A stretch of 64,000 bases of DNA from an uncultured Clostridia bacterium (GTDB lineage Bacteria > Bacillota > Clostridia > UBA1381). This document shows, in pieces, positions 32,954 through 43,600 of the stretch. The notes under the pieces are model-generated. The model did not search any database. It saw only the letters and a program-made list of their open reading frames with translations, and was not told the DNA's origin. The stretch is taken from positions 124,001 to 188,000 of the forward strand of contig CAKSNH010000001.1 in assembly GCA_934476075.1 (NCBI GenBank). Direction: 5' to 3'. How positions within the stretch are numbered: the first letter of the stretch is position 1; every line of letters starts with the position of its first letter. Made by a program: the position numbers and the translations under genes.

Positions 32954-35900
32954 ATGCAAAACAGATTAAAACGATTGGGTGCGGCGGCTTTAACGGCGGC
33001 ACTCATGATGACGTCGGTGTATATTCCGCCTGTTCATGCGGAAACGGACACGGGTGGCACTGTCAAAGTAAACATGGCAGATTTGGGAGTTCCGCTCCTT
33101 AACAAGGAAAGCTATAATGACCCTGTTGTGAAAGAGAACTACCTTTATAAGACAAACGGAGAGTTAAACCCCGGATATAAGTTTGACATGGTGAATTACA
33201 GCGGTATGAATTATCCCGGAAAAAATCTCGCGGAGGCATACAAGACTGAACACAAAAAGAAGAATAACGGCTCTTTTTGGAATTGCACTTACGAGTGGGT
33301 GTTCGACAACGATACGGTATTCCGCGACATTGCATATAAGAGAGATTTAAGAATGGAAACCCGTGGAATGTTAAAGTATGACAGCCATACAAACGGTCGT
33401 CATTGGACTAATCGTAACGACTTTGCAATGATGACCTTTCAGCAGCAGTATCAGTGGGTTGGCTGGAAAGACATCAGATGGTTCAACCGGAACACGAAGC
33501 AGTATGTAAGTAAAGAGTCGGACGGCGATGAAATATACACCGAATACGGCAAGAATAACTGGTTTTTGGTCACAGAGCGTACCAGTGAGACGGATCAGAA
33601 AGAGTGTGTCCTTTCACAGTTGTTTCGGCTTACACTCACTCATCAGGACTGTGCGTGCGGTTCTTCCGGCATAAAGAATGTGACGATTGGTCTTGCGGAC
33701 GTTGTTGCACCGAAAATCAAGTCCGTTACGGTGAATGATGAAAACGGGAAAAAGTATTACAACAGCGGAAGCTTTGACATAAAAATTGACTTTGACGAGT
33801 ACATTCGTTTTGCGGACGGCGGCACAACCGGAAAAATTGCGGATGCGAGCAATCGTCTTGTGTTAAAAGCCTATGACAGACAGACCGGTGTGTATTTAAG
33901 CGATGTTACGGCTGAGCTTGTGAGCCTTGACGAAAAAACGCTTACATACAGATATACCGTTCCCGACAATAACACGACCGACATTGTTATTACCGGCATT
34001 GCAAGCGCCGATAAGCAGACGATGTTTAACGGAGATAAGCCTCTTTATATGTATACAAGTGACGGCACATATAAGCATCTTTCCGATTCAGACGGTGATA
34101 TGAAGATTAATGCACCGTTCTGCGACCTTTCGGGAAACTCGGTGGAGATTGATTGGCAGCCGCTCTCTTTTTTGGGCGGAAACATTTATGTTGATACAAT
34201 TCCGCCTGAATATGCGGCAACCAACATAAGCGGAAGTATGATGACAGAGGAAGCCGTTACAAGTGAGCCGGACGAATGGCCCGTGGATATTGACAGAAGT
34301 CAGGTGTTTGTGGGCGCAGGCGATACACTCACATTCTCCGTCGATTTTAATGAAGAACTGAAAATTCCCGATGTTTCTGAAATAAAGGCGACTCTTAATG
34401 TGAAAAATGCTGACGGAGAAAATGTTGTTCTTTCGGGGGTAAAAGCGGAAACGGTTAAAACAAGCGTTAATACAAATATCGGTGTAACGCGTGTTACCTT
34501 TGGTACGCTGACCGTTACCGAAGATATGGTTCCGGAAGATGACGGAAAGGCAATCAGAATTAAAAGCGTTGAAATGGCAGACGCGGTGGATTTATGCGAT
34601 AACTCTTTTTCGTCCAAAGTGATTGAAGGCCTTGCCGTTCCAAAGCAGCAGGAATGGCTTGACACATTATCCCCGTCGGTAAAAACCGATATTTCGCCGA
34701 TAGATGATATATACACCCCCATTCCGGAGGACTCCGAGTACGAAAGCGGAGAAACTGCGCAGGGGTTCTATTTTCCTGTTGTTATCAATGAGCGGCAATA
34801 TGAAGACGGAACCGTGTCATCACCTTCAAAATATGCGAGCGGCACGAATGCGGTAGGCGATGGAAATTCGGCACAGGAAAGCGGATTTTTCAGACTGCGC
34901 GATGCTGTTACAAATACCGATGCGGCAATTTTTGAATACTGCGTTACGACACTTCCGACTCTTACCGGAAACGAGGAATGGAAAAAAGGAATCGGAAATA
35001 CGGATATAGGATTTGTTCAGAATGACAACGGAAACTATATTCATATAAGAAAATCAAAAGAATCGAAAACGGCGTTCGTCAAACCTGTTCTCTGCGTTAC
35101 CGGATGTGATTATGCAGGCAACCGCACGACGGTCAGCTACAACCTTGATTTTCTAATCGGTGAAGATGATAAACCGACCGCCGAGGCTTCGTTCTCGTCC
35201 GAAAATGCTTCTGACGGAAAACCCGCTGTGATAAATGCGGTTGTGTCGGACAACAGTGCGCTTTCCGAAGTGAAATACAAGGTAGTTCTGAATACGACAG
35301 ACGAAAACAATGATGACAACGAACCTAACGATGCCGTTGTCGGAGAAGATTGGGAAAATGCAACCTTCGATTCGTATGCTTCCTCTGTTACGATAAACAA
35401 AGAAGTTTCGTGCAATGACTCAACGAATAATTTCGTTTATCTTTTTGTGTATGCAAAGGACATCTGCGGTAACGAAATGACCAAAATTTTTAACTTTAAT
35501 TGCAATCTGAGTTTACCGAGTTACACGGTCGGCATAACAACCGACGGCATAACAACCGATCCCGTTTCTGTAAGCGGGCTTGATAAGGAAGCGGCGGCAA
35601 AGCTCGGCTGGACGCTTGAACATGACGATGATACTGCCACAGCCTATAAGTCCTATGGTTCGCTTATTGCGGTAGTGCGTGCAGGAGATTATGTCATGGC
35701 GAGGTTTATAGATGAGCTTACAGACTCTGAGCCGCAGAACTTTGATACAGGCAACTCCGAGGAAGTCAACAAGCCTGTGAGCAAAGCGGCTTACAGCGAA
35801 GAAATTACCGACCTTCTTTCGCAGATGGCACCGGCGGACACATTTGCGGTGACTTCCGAAAGCGAAGGCGCAGCATTTGTCGGCGGTATGTGGTATATCT

Positions 35901-38900
35901 CCAACGGTATCGACACAGCTACCGGCAAGGTCAGCATAGATGCCATCGGCAGACCGGCAATGTTCAGTGCGTACTCGAATTTTATCAAAAGCGATGTGGA
36001 GGCATCTGCAAACAAGATTAAAAATTATTACGGTGAGGTTGAAATATACTTCCTTGAGCTTGACGCAAAAAGATACAGCTTTTCAAATAATATGTATGCC
36101 TTCGGCAAGACTACAGCCGATATTGACGATCTTATAACAGAAAAAGGAGGAAACGCGCGAAAACCTGCGAGCCTCAGAAAGTATGTGCTGAAATCGGGAC
36201 GTGATGACGGCAACACCGATAAACCAATCAATAAAGCAAGCTTTGGAAGCGTATATATGTCGGACGGGACGGCTCTTGCAAACGATGATCCGCGCCTTGA
36301 CTCCGACAGCCGATTCGGTTCGGGCACAAACCCCGTGGAGGCAACGAAATTTGCAACGCTTTCCGGTATGAAAATAGCCTTTGAGGCAGCCAACAACCGT
36401 GTGCTTGAATGGGGATCGGACGATATTGATTTTGAAAAGAGCTTCTATACCGTTTACCGTGACGGCGTTGAGTTTTTCGCCGGAAAGCTTGAGGACGGTA
36501 AAACGGAGCAGGCAGTCGTTTTCCCCGATGACAAAACCTACGAAAACGGAAACTATTCCGTAAAGGTAACTCTTATCGCAAAGGCAAGCGGAAGAGAAGA
36601 TACATTTGAATGCCCGTATACTCTCGGCGTTTGGAGCGGCAATGAAAATATCACTTCATTTGACAAGCTTACATTCAGTGATTATTCGGTAAGACCGTCA
36701 ACTCCCGATGTGTGGGCGCTTGAAGATAAACTCATTGACAACTCAGAGGATCACAGCGCAATCGAAACAATCGTCCTGCCTTCCGCTATGGTGGAAGAAC
36801 AGAGGGGCGAGAATATGATTTATGAACAGAATTACTTCAACCTGAATCTTTTTACAAGCAATCCGAGAATGGAGTATTATGACGGCACAGATGGACGCTC
36901 ATATATCAAAATCTGGAATGCCGAAGTTCCGAATAAGGTTACATATACCGCAAAGGAAGAACTAAGACCAATGTTCCACAGAACGGCGGAACTTATCGGA
37001 GCGATGAACCTTTCGGGCTATGTTCCGCTTATAGAAAGAAAGACAAACACGATATGCTATCAGGAGTTTACAGCCAACGGAAAGGCTTCATCGGTTAAAC
37101 AGCTTGAAATAAGCTTTTCGGACTATCTGCCGGAGGTAACGGTTACACAGATTCCGAAGAGTACAATGTCTCAATCGGTTGAACTGTATGCTGACGCTTA
37201 CAGCTTAAACGGTGATATTAAAAAGATATTGATTGCAAAAGGCAATTACCTCACAGACGAAAATGCATCCGAATATGAGTGGACAGAGGTTGTCATCGGC
37301 ACCGACGGTATTTTGCGCTATGCGGACAGCGGCGAAAAGGTGATTGCCGAAAACGGTACATATTCTATCTATGTTCTGGACGCAATCGGCGCATTTACCA
37401 AAACGACATTTGAAGTCGGAAATTCCGATAATGAAGCGCCGACAATTGAGGTGACAAGTTCGGATGTGAAGGACGGCGACTACAGTGTAACACTTAGCCT
37501 TTCTGAAAATATGAGTACGGCAGAAAAGACTTTCCTCTATATCACAACCGAAAAAACATCGGAAGAATCTACCGGGACAGAGAGCGAAAGCGAAAACATC
37601 GGCACGATGTTCACTGACTGGAAATCGGCTCTTGATAATTCGTTCGGAAGCTCCAGAAACGATACCGGAGTGTATAAAATGAAAGCAACTGCGGCTTCGG
37701 AAGGAAACTCGCTGACCGTTACTTTAGAGGGTACAATACCTCAAAGCGGACATCTTTACGCATACTGTGAGGATGAAGCCGGAAACCGCAGCGAGTCTGC
37801 CCTGATTATCAAAGGAACTGCGACAGAACAGCCGACCGTAACAAAAATCGAACGTGCAGCTGACGGTGGTCTTAAACTTACTTTCAGCACAGCTGTAAAG
37901 ATTACCTCACACACAGAGGATAAACCAAGCTACGCAAAGGAAAAAATCGTTCCGATATATAATGACGGAAGATACACAATTTCCTATGAAGATATATTCG
38001 GAAACGAATACTCGCAAATGATAGAGGTTGCTCTTTCGGGTGATTTCACCATAAACGCTGAGGTTACACCGTCGGCGGCAACCAACGGCAATGTAACATT
38101 AAATGTTGCATCTGTAAGAAACGATGATCTGTTAACGCTCAACAGTGTAACCGTTTCGGGTATGAACGGAGACGCTTTATCACCTGAAAGCTACGAATAT
38201 ACAGTTTCCGGGGATAAACAATCGGCATCGGTAATCTTAAAAGAAAACGGAATCATTAAGATTTCAATGTCTTACGGCGGAAAAACAGATACGAGAACCT
38301 TTGTTGTAAACAATATTGACCGTGAGGTTGACGCGGCTGTTCGGTGGGAATATGAAGCCGGAGAGCCGAAAGACGGCGAAACCGAAAGCCGAGGGGCTGT
38401 TACCGCAGTATGCTATCCGACAAGTGATAATGAAGAACTTATCGGTATAAACGGCGGTTTGAGATATACATTTGCATCGGGCAATATCGGTGATACACAT
38501 ACCTTTGAAGTAAGCGATATGGCAGGAAACACCGCCGAGATTACGGCAACGCTTCCGGTATCAATCAAGCAGGCAGAGGCTGTGCGCCTTGACAGCTATG
38601 ATATGAAAGTATCGTTTGTTTCAAATTCGCGTCTTTCGGAATTTGACAGCTACAGCGGAGTTTATGCAGACGGTGATACTTATGACTTTACAGAGTTTAA
38701 CGCTACCCCTGCGGTAAGAGATATTTTAAGCTTTAATACCAACATCGGCGCAAAGCTTCTGGTTCTGCCAAAGGGAATATCGGAAGGTAGCATAACGAAT
38801 GAAACGCAAAGCGCAGAGATTAATGGCGTTACCATTTCGGGTAAAAGCATTACGGTTACTCAAAATGTCGAGTTCACCGCAGCACTTGTTGAAAACGCCG

Positions 38901-40627
38901 AGTTTGCCGAAGGCGGCTCGCCGAGAGTTATTCTGATTCCAGTCAGCATAACGAACATACAGAAAATTGACAATGTTGAGCTTATTTACGCAACACTGAG
39001 CCGATTTAAGCGCAGAGTATATTTTGAGCCTAAGGGACAGTCGCTCACACTTACCAATACCGACGGCATTGCACTTGAAAACGAACATCAGCAGTATAAC
39101 GGCTATTGGTATCACGACTTTGACAAAAACGGAGAATTTGTATTCTATTACAAGGATTCCGTCGGCAACACGGGAAGCATCACCGCAAAGGTGACGGACA
39201 TTATGGATGTGGATGTAAAGCCTACCGAAAAAAGTCCGATTCGCTGGTGGCCATACAAGTTTAACCCCGATAACCCCGATGACCAAAGCACACTCACAGA
39301 CGAGTCTGTAAACTATAATGCTACCGCTCAGGTTCGCTTTAATATGAATATCACAGAGGCGGCGCTGTATTATGCCGAAAAGGGCAATGCAAATAAACCT
39401 GACACGAATAATCCAGTTTTGGCTGACGATGCGGCACTCAACATTACGATGGATCTTGTGGATATAACATTTAAGAAAAACATCGGAGAAACGGTGCTTG
39501 TGATTGCAGGTGAAAACGATACGGATTATACGCAGCCGATTCCCTCTGTCGGAATTATTGACAAGGACGCACCTGTCGTTTCGCATAACTATGACGGCGG
39601 CGTGGCGGCTCAAAGCGTAACCGTAACTTTTACACCGGACGAAGATGTTCTTTGTGCACAGAAAGCTTCCAAACTCTATTACAGCAAGACAAACCCGATG
39701 AAGGTTACACTGACGGAAAACGGAGCGTACAGCTATACCTTTACCGATAAAGCGGGCAACTCATCGGAGGTTAGTATAGAAGTTACCAATATTGATAAAA
39801 CAGTTCCGACAGTTTCCTATAAGCTGACCGAGAACGGAACAGAGTATGCAAGCTGGGACGATGTATTCGGCAATAACGATGTAAAGGCATTGAGTGAGTT
39901 TTACATAAAAGCCGATGAAGCGGCAAGCTACAGCTTCCAGAAAATCAAGGGCAATATGGAGGCAGGCATATGGACGAAAATCGCGGTTGAGCGCAACGGT
40001 TCATATCCGCTGTTCGTAACGGACAAAGCCGGAAATCAAACCTTTAAGGCTCTTTCGGGAATTGAAATTCCCGATACCGTGCCGCCGGTAATTCGTATCA
40101 ATCCTCTTACGGTGAATGTCAATGCCGGCATCGGCAAAGATGAGTTTGACGCTGTTTTGAAAGACGGCGTGTATGTAAGCGACAATTTCACAAAGAGTGA
40201 AGATATTAAAGTAACATGGGTTTTGGCAGACGGCGCAGATACAAACAAAGCAGGCGATTACAGAGTGATTTATACCGCAAAGGATAGTGCCGGAAATGAA
40301 TCAAAATCGGAAAGATTTATCCATGTAGTCGGAAGTGATGATATTGTTCTCACCGTAAACGGAAACAACACATCGTATATGGGAACACTGATACTTGATA
40401 TCGGAGACTTGACCTTCGATGTCGGAAATCTTGCGAATACAAACGGCATCTATGAGCCGTATTCAATGTATGTAAAACGCGGATTTAAGACAGCGGGGCA
40501 AATGAAGAATAACTCGTCAAAAATACAGGATAACAAAGTGACGCTTGACGGTACGGGATTTTATACCGTATATATTATGACGCAAAGCCGCAAGCAGTAT
40601 ATCACTTATCTGTATATCGAGCAGTAA
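32954..40627 (+). CDS. Giant secreted surface protein with Ig-like repeats, 2557 aa
   Basis: ATG follows AAGGAGGCGC. Residues 1-29 are a signal peptide ending near PVHA. The N-terminal 250 residues are unique and include a short Cys pair (CACGSS). The rest is a chain of beta-sandwich, Ig- or cadherin-like modules marked by linkers such as DTIPPEY (near 414), NEAPTIEV (1493), NIDREVD (1786), DKDAPVVS (2203), NIDKTVPTVSY (2281) and DTVPPVIRI (2374). The last is followed by a DUF5011-like module. No LPxTG or SLH anchor is visible, so it may associate with the SLH protein encoded 12 bases downstream. The single long open frame without any lesion shows selection. Confidence 0.85.
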   Translation: MQNRLKRLGAAALTAALMMTSVYIPPVHAETDTGGTVKVNMADLGVPLLNKESYNDPVVKENYLYKTNGELNPGYKFDMVNYSGMNYPGKNLAEAYKTEHKKKNNGSFWNCTYEWVFDNDTVFRDIAYKRDLRMETRGMLKYDSHTNGRHWTNRNDFAMMTFQQQYQWVGWKDIRWFNRNTKQYVSKESDGDEIYTEYGKNNWFLVTERTSETDQKECVLSQLFRLTLTHQDCACGSSGIKNVTIGLADVVAPKIKSVTVNDENGKKYYNSGSFDIKIDFDEYIRFADGGTTGKIADASNRLVLKAYDRQTGVYLSDVTAELVSLDEKTLTYRYTVPDNNTTDIVITGIASADKQTMFNGDKPLYMYTSDGTYKHLSDSDGDMKINAPFCDLSGNSVEIDWQPLSFLGGNIYVDTIPPEYAATNISGSMMTEEAVTSEPDEWPVDIDRSQVFVGAGDTLTFSVDFNEELKIPDVSEIKATLNVKNADGENVVLSGVKAETVKTSVNTNIGVTRVTFGTLTVTEDMVPEDDGKAIRIKSVEMADAVDLCDNSFSSKVIEGLAVPKQQEWLDTLSPSVKTDISPIDDIYTPIPEDSEYESGETAQGFYFPVVINERQYEDGTVSSPSKYASGTNAVGDGNSAQESGFFRLRDAVTNTDAAIFEYCVTTLPTLTGNEEWKKGIGNTDIGFVQNDNGNYIHIRKSKESKTAFVKPVLCVTGCDYAGNRTTVSYNLDFLIGEDDKPTAEASFSSENASDGKPAVINAVVSDNSALSEVKYKVVLNTTDENNDDNEPNDAVVGEDWENATFDSYASSVTINKEVSCNDSTNNFVYLFVYAKDICGNEMTKIFNFNCNLSLPSYTVGITTDGITTDPVSVSGLDKEAAAKLGWTLEHDDDTATAYKSYGSLIAVVRAGDYVMARFIDELTDSEPQNFDTGNSEEVNKPVSKAAYSEEITDLLSQMAPADTFAVTSESEGAAFVGGMWYISNGIDTATGKVSIDAIGRPAMFSAYSNFIKSDVEASANKIKNYYGEVEIYFLELDAKRYSFSNNMYAFGKTTADIDDLITEKGGNARKPASLRKYVLKSGRDDGNTDKPINKASFGSVYMSDGTALANDDPRLDSDSRFGSGTNPVEATKFATLSGMKIAFEAANNRVLEWGSDDIDFEKSFYTVYRDGVEFFAGKLEDGKTEQAVVFPDDKTYENGNYSVKVTLIAKASGREDTFECPYTLGVWSGNENITSFDKLTFSDYSVRPSTPDVWALEDKLIDNSEDHSAIETIVLPSAMVEEQRGENMIYEQNYFNLNLFTSNPRMEYYDGTDGRSYIKIWNAEVPNKVTYTAKEELRPMFHRTAELIGAMNLSGYVPLIERKTNTICYQEFTANGKASSVKQLEISFSDYLPEVTVTQIPKSTMSQSVELYADAYSLNGDIKKILIAKGNYLTDENASEYEWTEVVIGTDGILRYADSGEKVIAENGTYSIYVLDAIGAFTKTTFEVGNSDNEAPTIEVTSSDVKDGDYSVTLSLSENMSTAEKTFLYITTEKTSEESTGTESESENIGTMFTDWKSALDNSFGSSRNDTGVYKMKATAASEGNSLTVTLEGTIPQSGHLYAYCEDEAGNRSESALIIKGTATEQPTVTKIERAADGGLKLTFSTAVKITSHTEDKPSYAKEKIVPIYNDGRYTISYEDIFGNEYSQMIEVALSGDFTINAEVTPSAATNGNVTLNVASVRNDDLLTLNSVTVSGMNGDALSPESYEYTVSGDKQSASVILKENGIIKISMSYGGKTDTRTFVVNNIDREVDAAVRWEYEAGEPKDGETESRGAVTAVCYPTSDNEELIGINGGLRYTFASGNIGDTHTFEVSDMAGNTAEITATLPVSIKQAEAVRLDSYDMKVSFVSNSRLSEFDSYSGVYADGDTYDFTEFNATPAVRDILSFNTNIGAKLLVLPKGISEGSITNETQSAEINGVTISGKSITVTQNVEFTAALVENAEFAEGGSPRVILIPVSITNIQKIDNVELIYATLSRFKRRVYFEPKGQSLTLTNTDGIALENEHQQYNGYWYHDFDKNGEFVFYYKDSVGNTGSITAKVTDIMDVDVKPTEKSPIRWWPYKFNPDNPDDQSTLTDESVNYNATAQVRFNMNITEAALYYAEKGNANKPDTNNPVLADDAALNITMDLVDITFKKNIGETVLVIAGENDTDYTQPIPSVGIIDKDAPVVSHNYDGGVAAQSVTVTFTPDEDVLCAQKASKLYYSKTNPMKVTLTENGAYSYTFTDKAGNSSEVSIEVTNIDKTVPTVSYKLTENGTEYASWDDVFGNNDVKALSEFYIKADEAASYSFQKIKGNMEAGIWTKIAVERNGSYPLFVTDKAGNQTFKALSGIEIPDTVPPVIRINPLTVNVNAGIGKDEFDAVLKDGVYVSDNFTKSEDIKVTWVLADGADTNKAGDYRVIYTAKDSAGNESKSERFIHVVGSDDIVLTVNGNNTSYMGTLILDIGDLTFDVGNLANTNGIYEPYSMYVKRGFKTAGQMKNNSSKIQDNKVTLDGTGFYTVYIMTQSRKQYITYLYIEQ

Positions 40628-40639
40628 TGGAGGGCTTAA

Positions 40640-43600
40640 ATGAATAAAATATTAAAACGGTTTGTGTCCCTTATCCTCACCGTTGCAATCACCGCAGGGG
40701 CATTGCCTCTGACGGCGTTTGCGGCGGATGATGATAATGAGGTTTACACACTCTCAAACGAATTTATCAAGGTAGAAGTCTCGGGCAAAAACGGAGGCTT
40801 TCACATTGATACCGTTGCCGGCGACAAGCTGGAAAAAGACGACGATAACAAAATGCTTCTGCATAACAGCAGTGAGTATGATACCTCCTTTACCTCCTTC
40901 CGTATAACTGCGGACGGGAAATCAAAGGATTACATTTTCGGAAGAAGCTACGGATTTTTGGGGCTTTCGGGCACCGATATAAAAACCGTAAAGAGCGACA
41001 GCCGCATTACTTCGGTATGGACGGTTGAAGGAATTGAAATCACGCAGAATATTGAACTTGCGAACAGCTCCTCTGCCGAAAACGGTATGGTTATTATAAG
41101 CTATACTGCGAAAAATTCCGCAGGCAAAAAGGCGGACAATGTAAGCGCAAGGATTATGCTCGATACCGCACTCGGTTATCAGGATTATGCTTATTACAAA
41201 ATTCCCGATAACGGCACATACATAACCGTGGAAAATGAGCGTATTGTTGACGGAAGCACGGTTGGGCATATGATGTTCGGATATGACGATGAAAACAAGC
41301 CGAAAATCACAGCATACACGGTAAACGCTTCGGTCAACAATGAAGAATGCGTTCCCCAAAAAGTTGCTTTCGGACACTGGAACAACCTTGCCGCTACGGT
41401 CTATGATTTTGAGCCTAATAAAGATTTGACCTTTACAAATCCTTATAATGCTCAGTATCTCACGGCGGACAGCGCATACGCTTTGTATTTTGATATGGGT
41501 GCACTTGATATTGGCAGCGAAAGCACCTGCGCAACCAACTACGGTGTTTATTCAAACGCCGGCGTCGGCAGAGATGCAAAGCTTGCAATCAACATTTCGG
41601 GTTCCAATCCCTTGACTCTCAATGCGGACAAAACGGCGTATGTTTCGGCAAACGCAGGCGACAAAGAGGGTGAACTTACCCTTGGTGCAAGCATTAAAAA
41701 TTTTGCGGCTGATTCCTCTGCCGATTTGAAAAATGTTAAGGTTGCCGTTTATCCCGACAGCATGATGATACCGATTGACGAAAACGGCAGCACAACAAAC
41801 GCAAACGGAGAGCAGTACGGCACACAGGCACTCTACAGCGTTGACTATAACTCGATTGCCGCAGGGCAGACAATGAATACCAACTTCAAATTCAAGGCTT
41901 TGACTGCTGCAAATGCCACCTACAGAAAAATCGAATTTATTGCATATCAGACTGACGAGAATTCCTCTGTCCTTACGGATAAGAATATTATCGGCAGACA
42001 GAGCGTGTATATTCTCTGCCCCGGAACGGACAACGGTATTCCGGAGGTTGTTTTAACGGGCTGTACCGAATATATCTATTATTCGGGAAAACAGCGTATC
42101 AGCGCTACCGGTATTAACATGGTTATGCTGGCAGACAAAAGCGAATATAATTTTGCACTGAAACAGATAACAGAGAACGGCTACGGAGAAACAATAACAA
42201 TCGATTCCGAAAACGCTGTTGTGGATACCGATAACAACACGATTGATTTAACCGTTCCCGAGGTCAAAAATGAGAATACCGGCAATTATAAAAAATGGCC
42301 TCTCGGAACATATCAGCTTGTGATAGACTATAAGGACGAGGCAAAAAAAGATGTTGTATCCTCAGCGGCAAAGGTTATTGTAACCGATGACGCAAAGTAT
42401 GCAAATTTCGGCTACGGAATTATCACGATTGAACAGATACATCCCGAAAATGAGGATAAGAATACAAAGCCCCATTATGAGGTTAAAACTTACCTGACAG
42501 AAAAGGATTACAAAAAGTATATCGAAGACAACACAAAGGAAGTCGGCACCGGAAAAGATGCCAAAAAGGTTGAGCCGGAAATTCTTGTTGAGTTAAAGGG
42601 CGATTTTTCCGCAGAGAGATATGACGAGGATGACAAAGAGAAAAAGAATCCTTATTATGAAGCGGATGTAATAACCTCGCGCGGCGTGGCGCAGAATCCC
42701 GTTTTGCTCAATTCTTCTATGGAGCTTCATTCAGGTTATATCAAGGTCACTGTTCAAAACAAGGGTGATGAAGAAAATCAAAGCATATTGGTTGACATTG
42801 ACGGCGATATGAGAATGGCGGGAACCGGCACGGTTATTTATGACGGCAGCGCCGCACTTACCGCAATTGAAAACGGAACCGACTATGATTTGAGAAGATA
42901 CACAAAAGACGGTATCCGCTGTGATTCATTAGGCGATAACGACAAGCGCCAACAGAATATGGCAGAGGGCATAAACTATATCTTTGCAAAGGATTTTGAA
43001 CGCTTTGTCAGTCTTGCCAATATCGTAAATGCAGACCTTACATTCGGTGAACTCGGCGTTATGGTGGACGATGACTGCCGTGAGCTTACAAAGCTTGTTT
43101 CTTTCAGTGCTATGCTTGACTTGGGATTTTTGATTCCCAAAGGCAGCAAGGAGTATAAGCAAAAATTCAGTTCGGCGTGGACTTCGTATTTCAACGGAGT
43201 GAAAAAAGCGGCGAAGGACACTCTCGGAAAAGCTATGTCGGATGACCAACTCAAGATTAGCAGCGCATATTTAAGAAGAGAATGGAATACCTTCAAAAAC
43301 AACGAAACCGTTAAAGAACAGGCAGCCAGAAAATCGTCGGCTATGTCGCAGGCTACAGCAGAGGTTGAGGATATTCTTTTCGGCGGAGGACAGTTTATCG
43401 GTATAAACTTCAGCGTTGAAATAGGCGTTCCGCCGCTTTCCAAAGCAATGCCGCCTATTTCGGGTAAGCTTTCGGTAAACACAATAGGTAACTGGCGTTT
43501 CGGTGTCGAAGGTTCGGCAGATTTCAAGGGTATGAGCGTAGAAGCAAAAATCGAGATTATTTATTCGGATAAGCTGAAAGCGCCGTTCCCGAACGAGCTT

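Noticed and set aside
38726..39613. Long minus-strand frames of up to 295 codons inside the giant surface protein genes.
   Set aside because: They are mirror frames of a biased coding sequence, lack ribosome sites and have unlikely composition.
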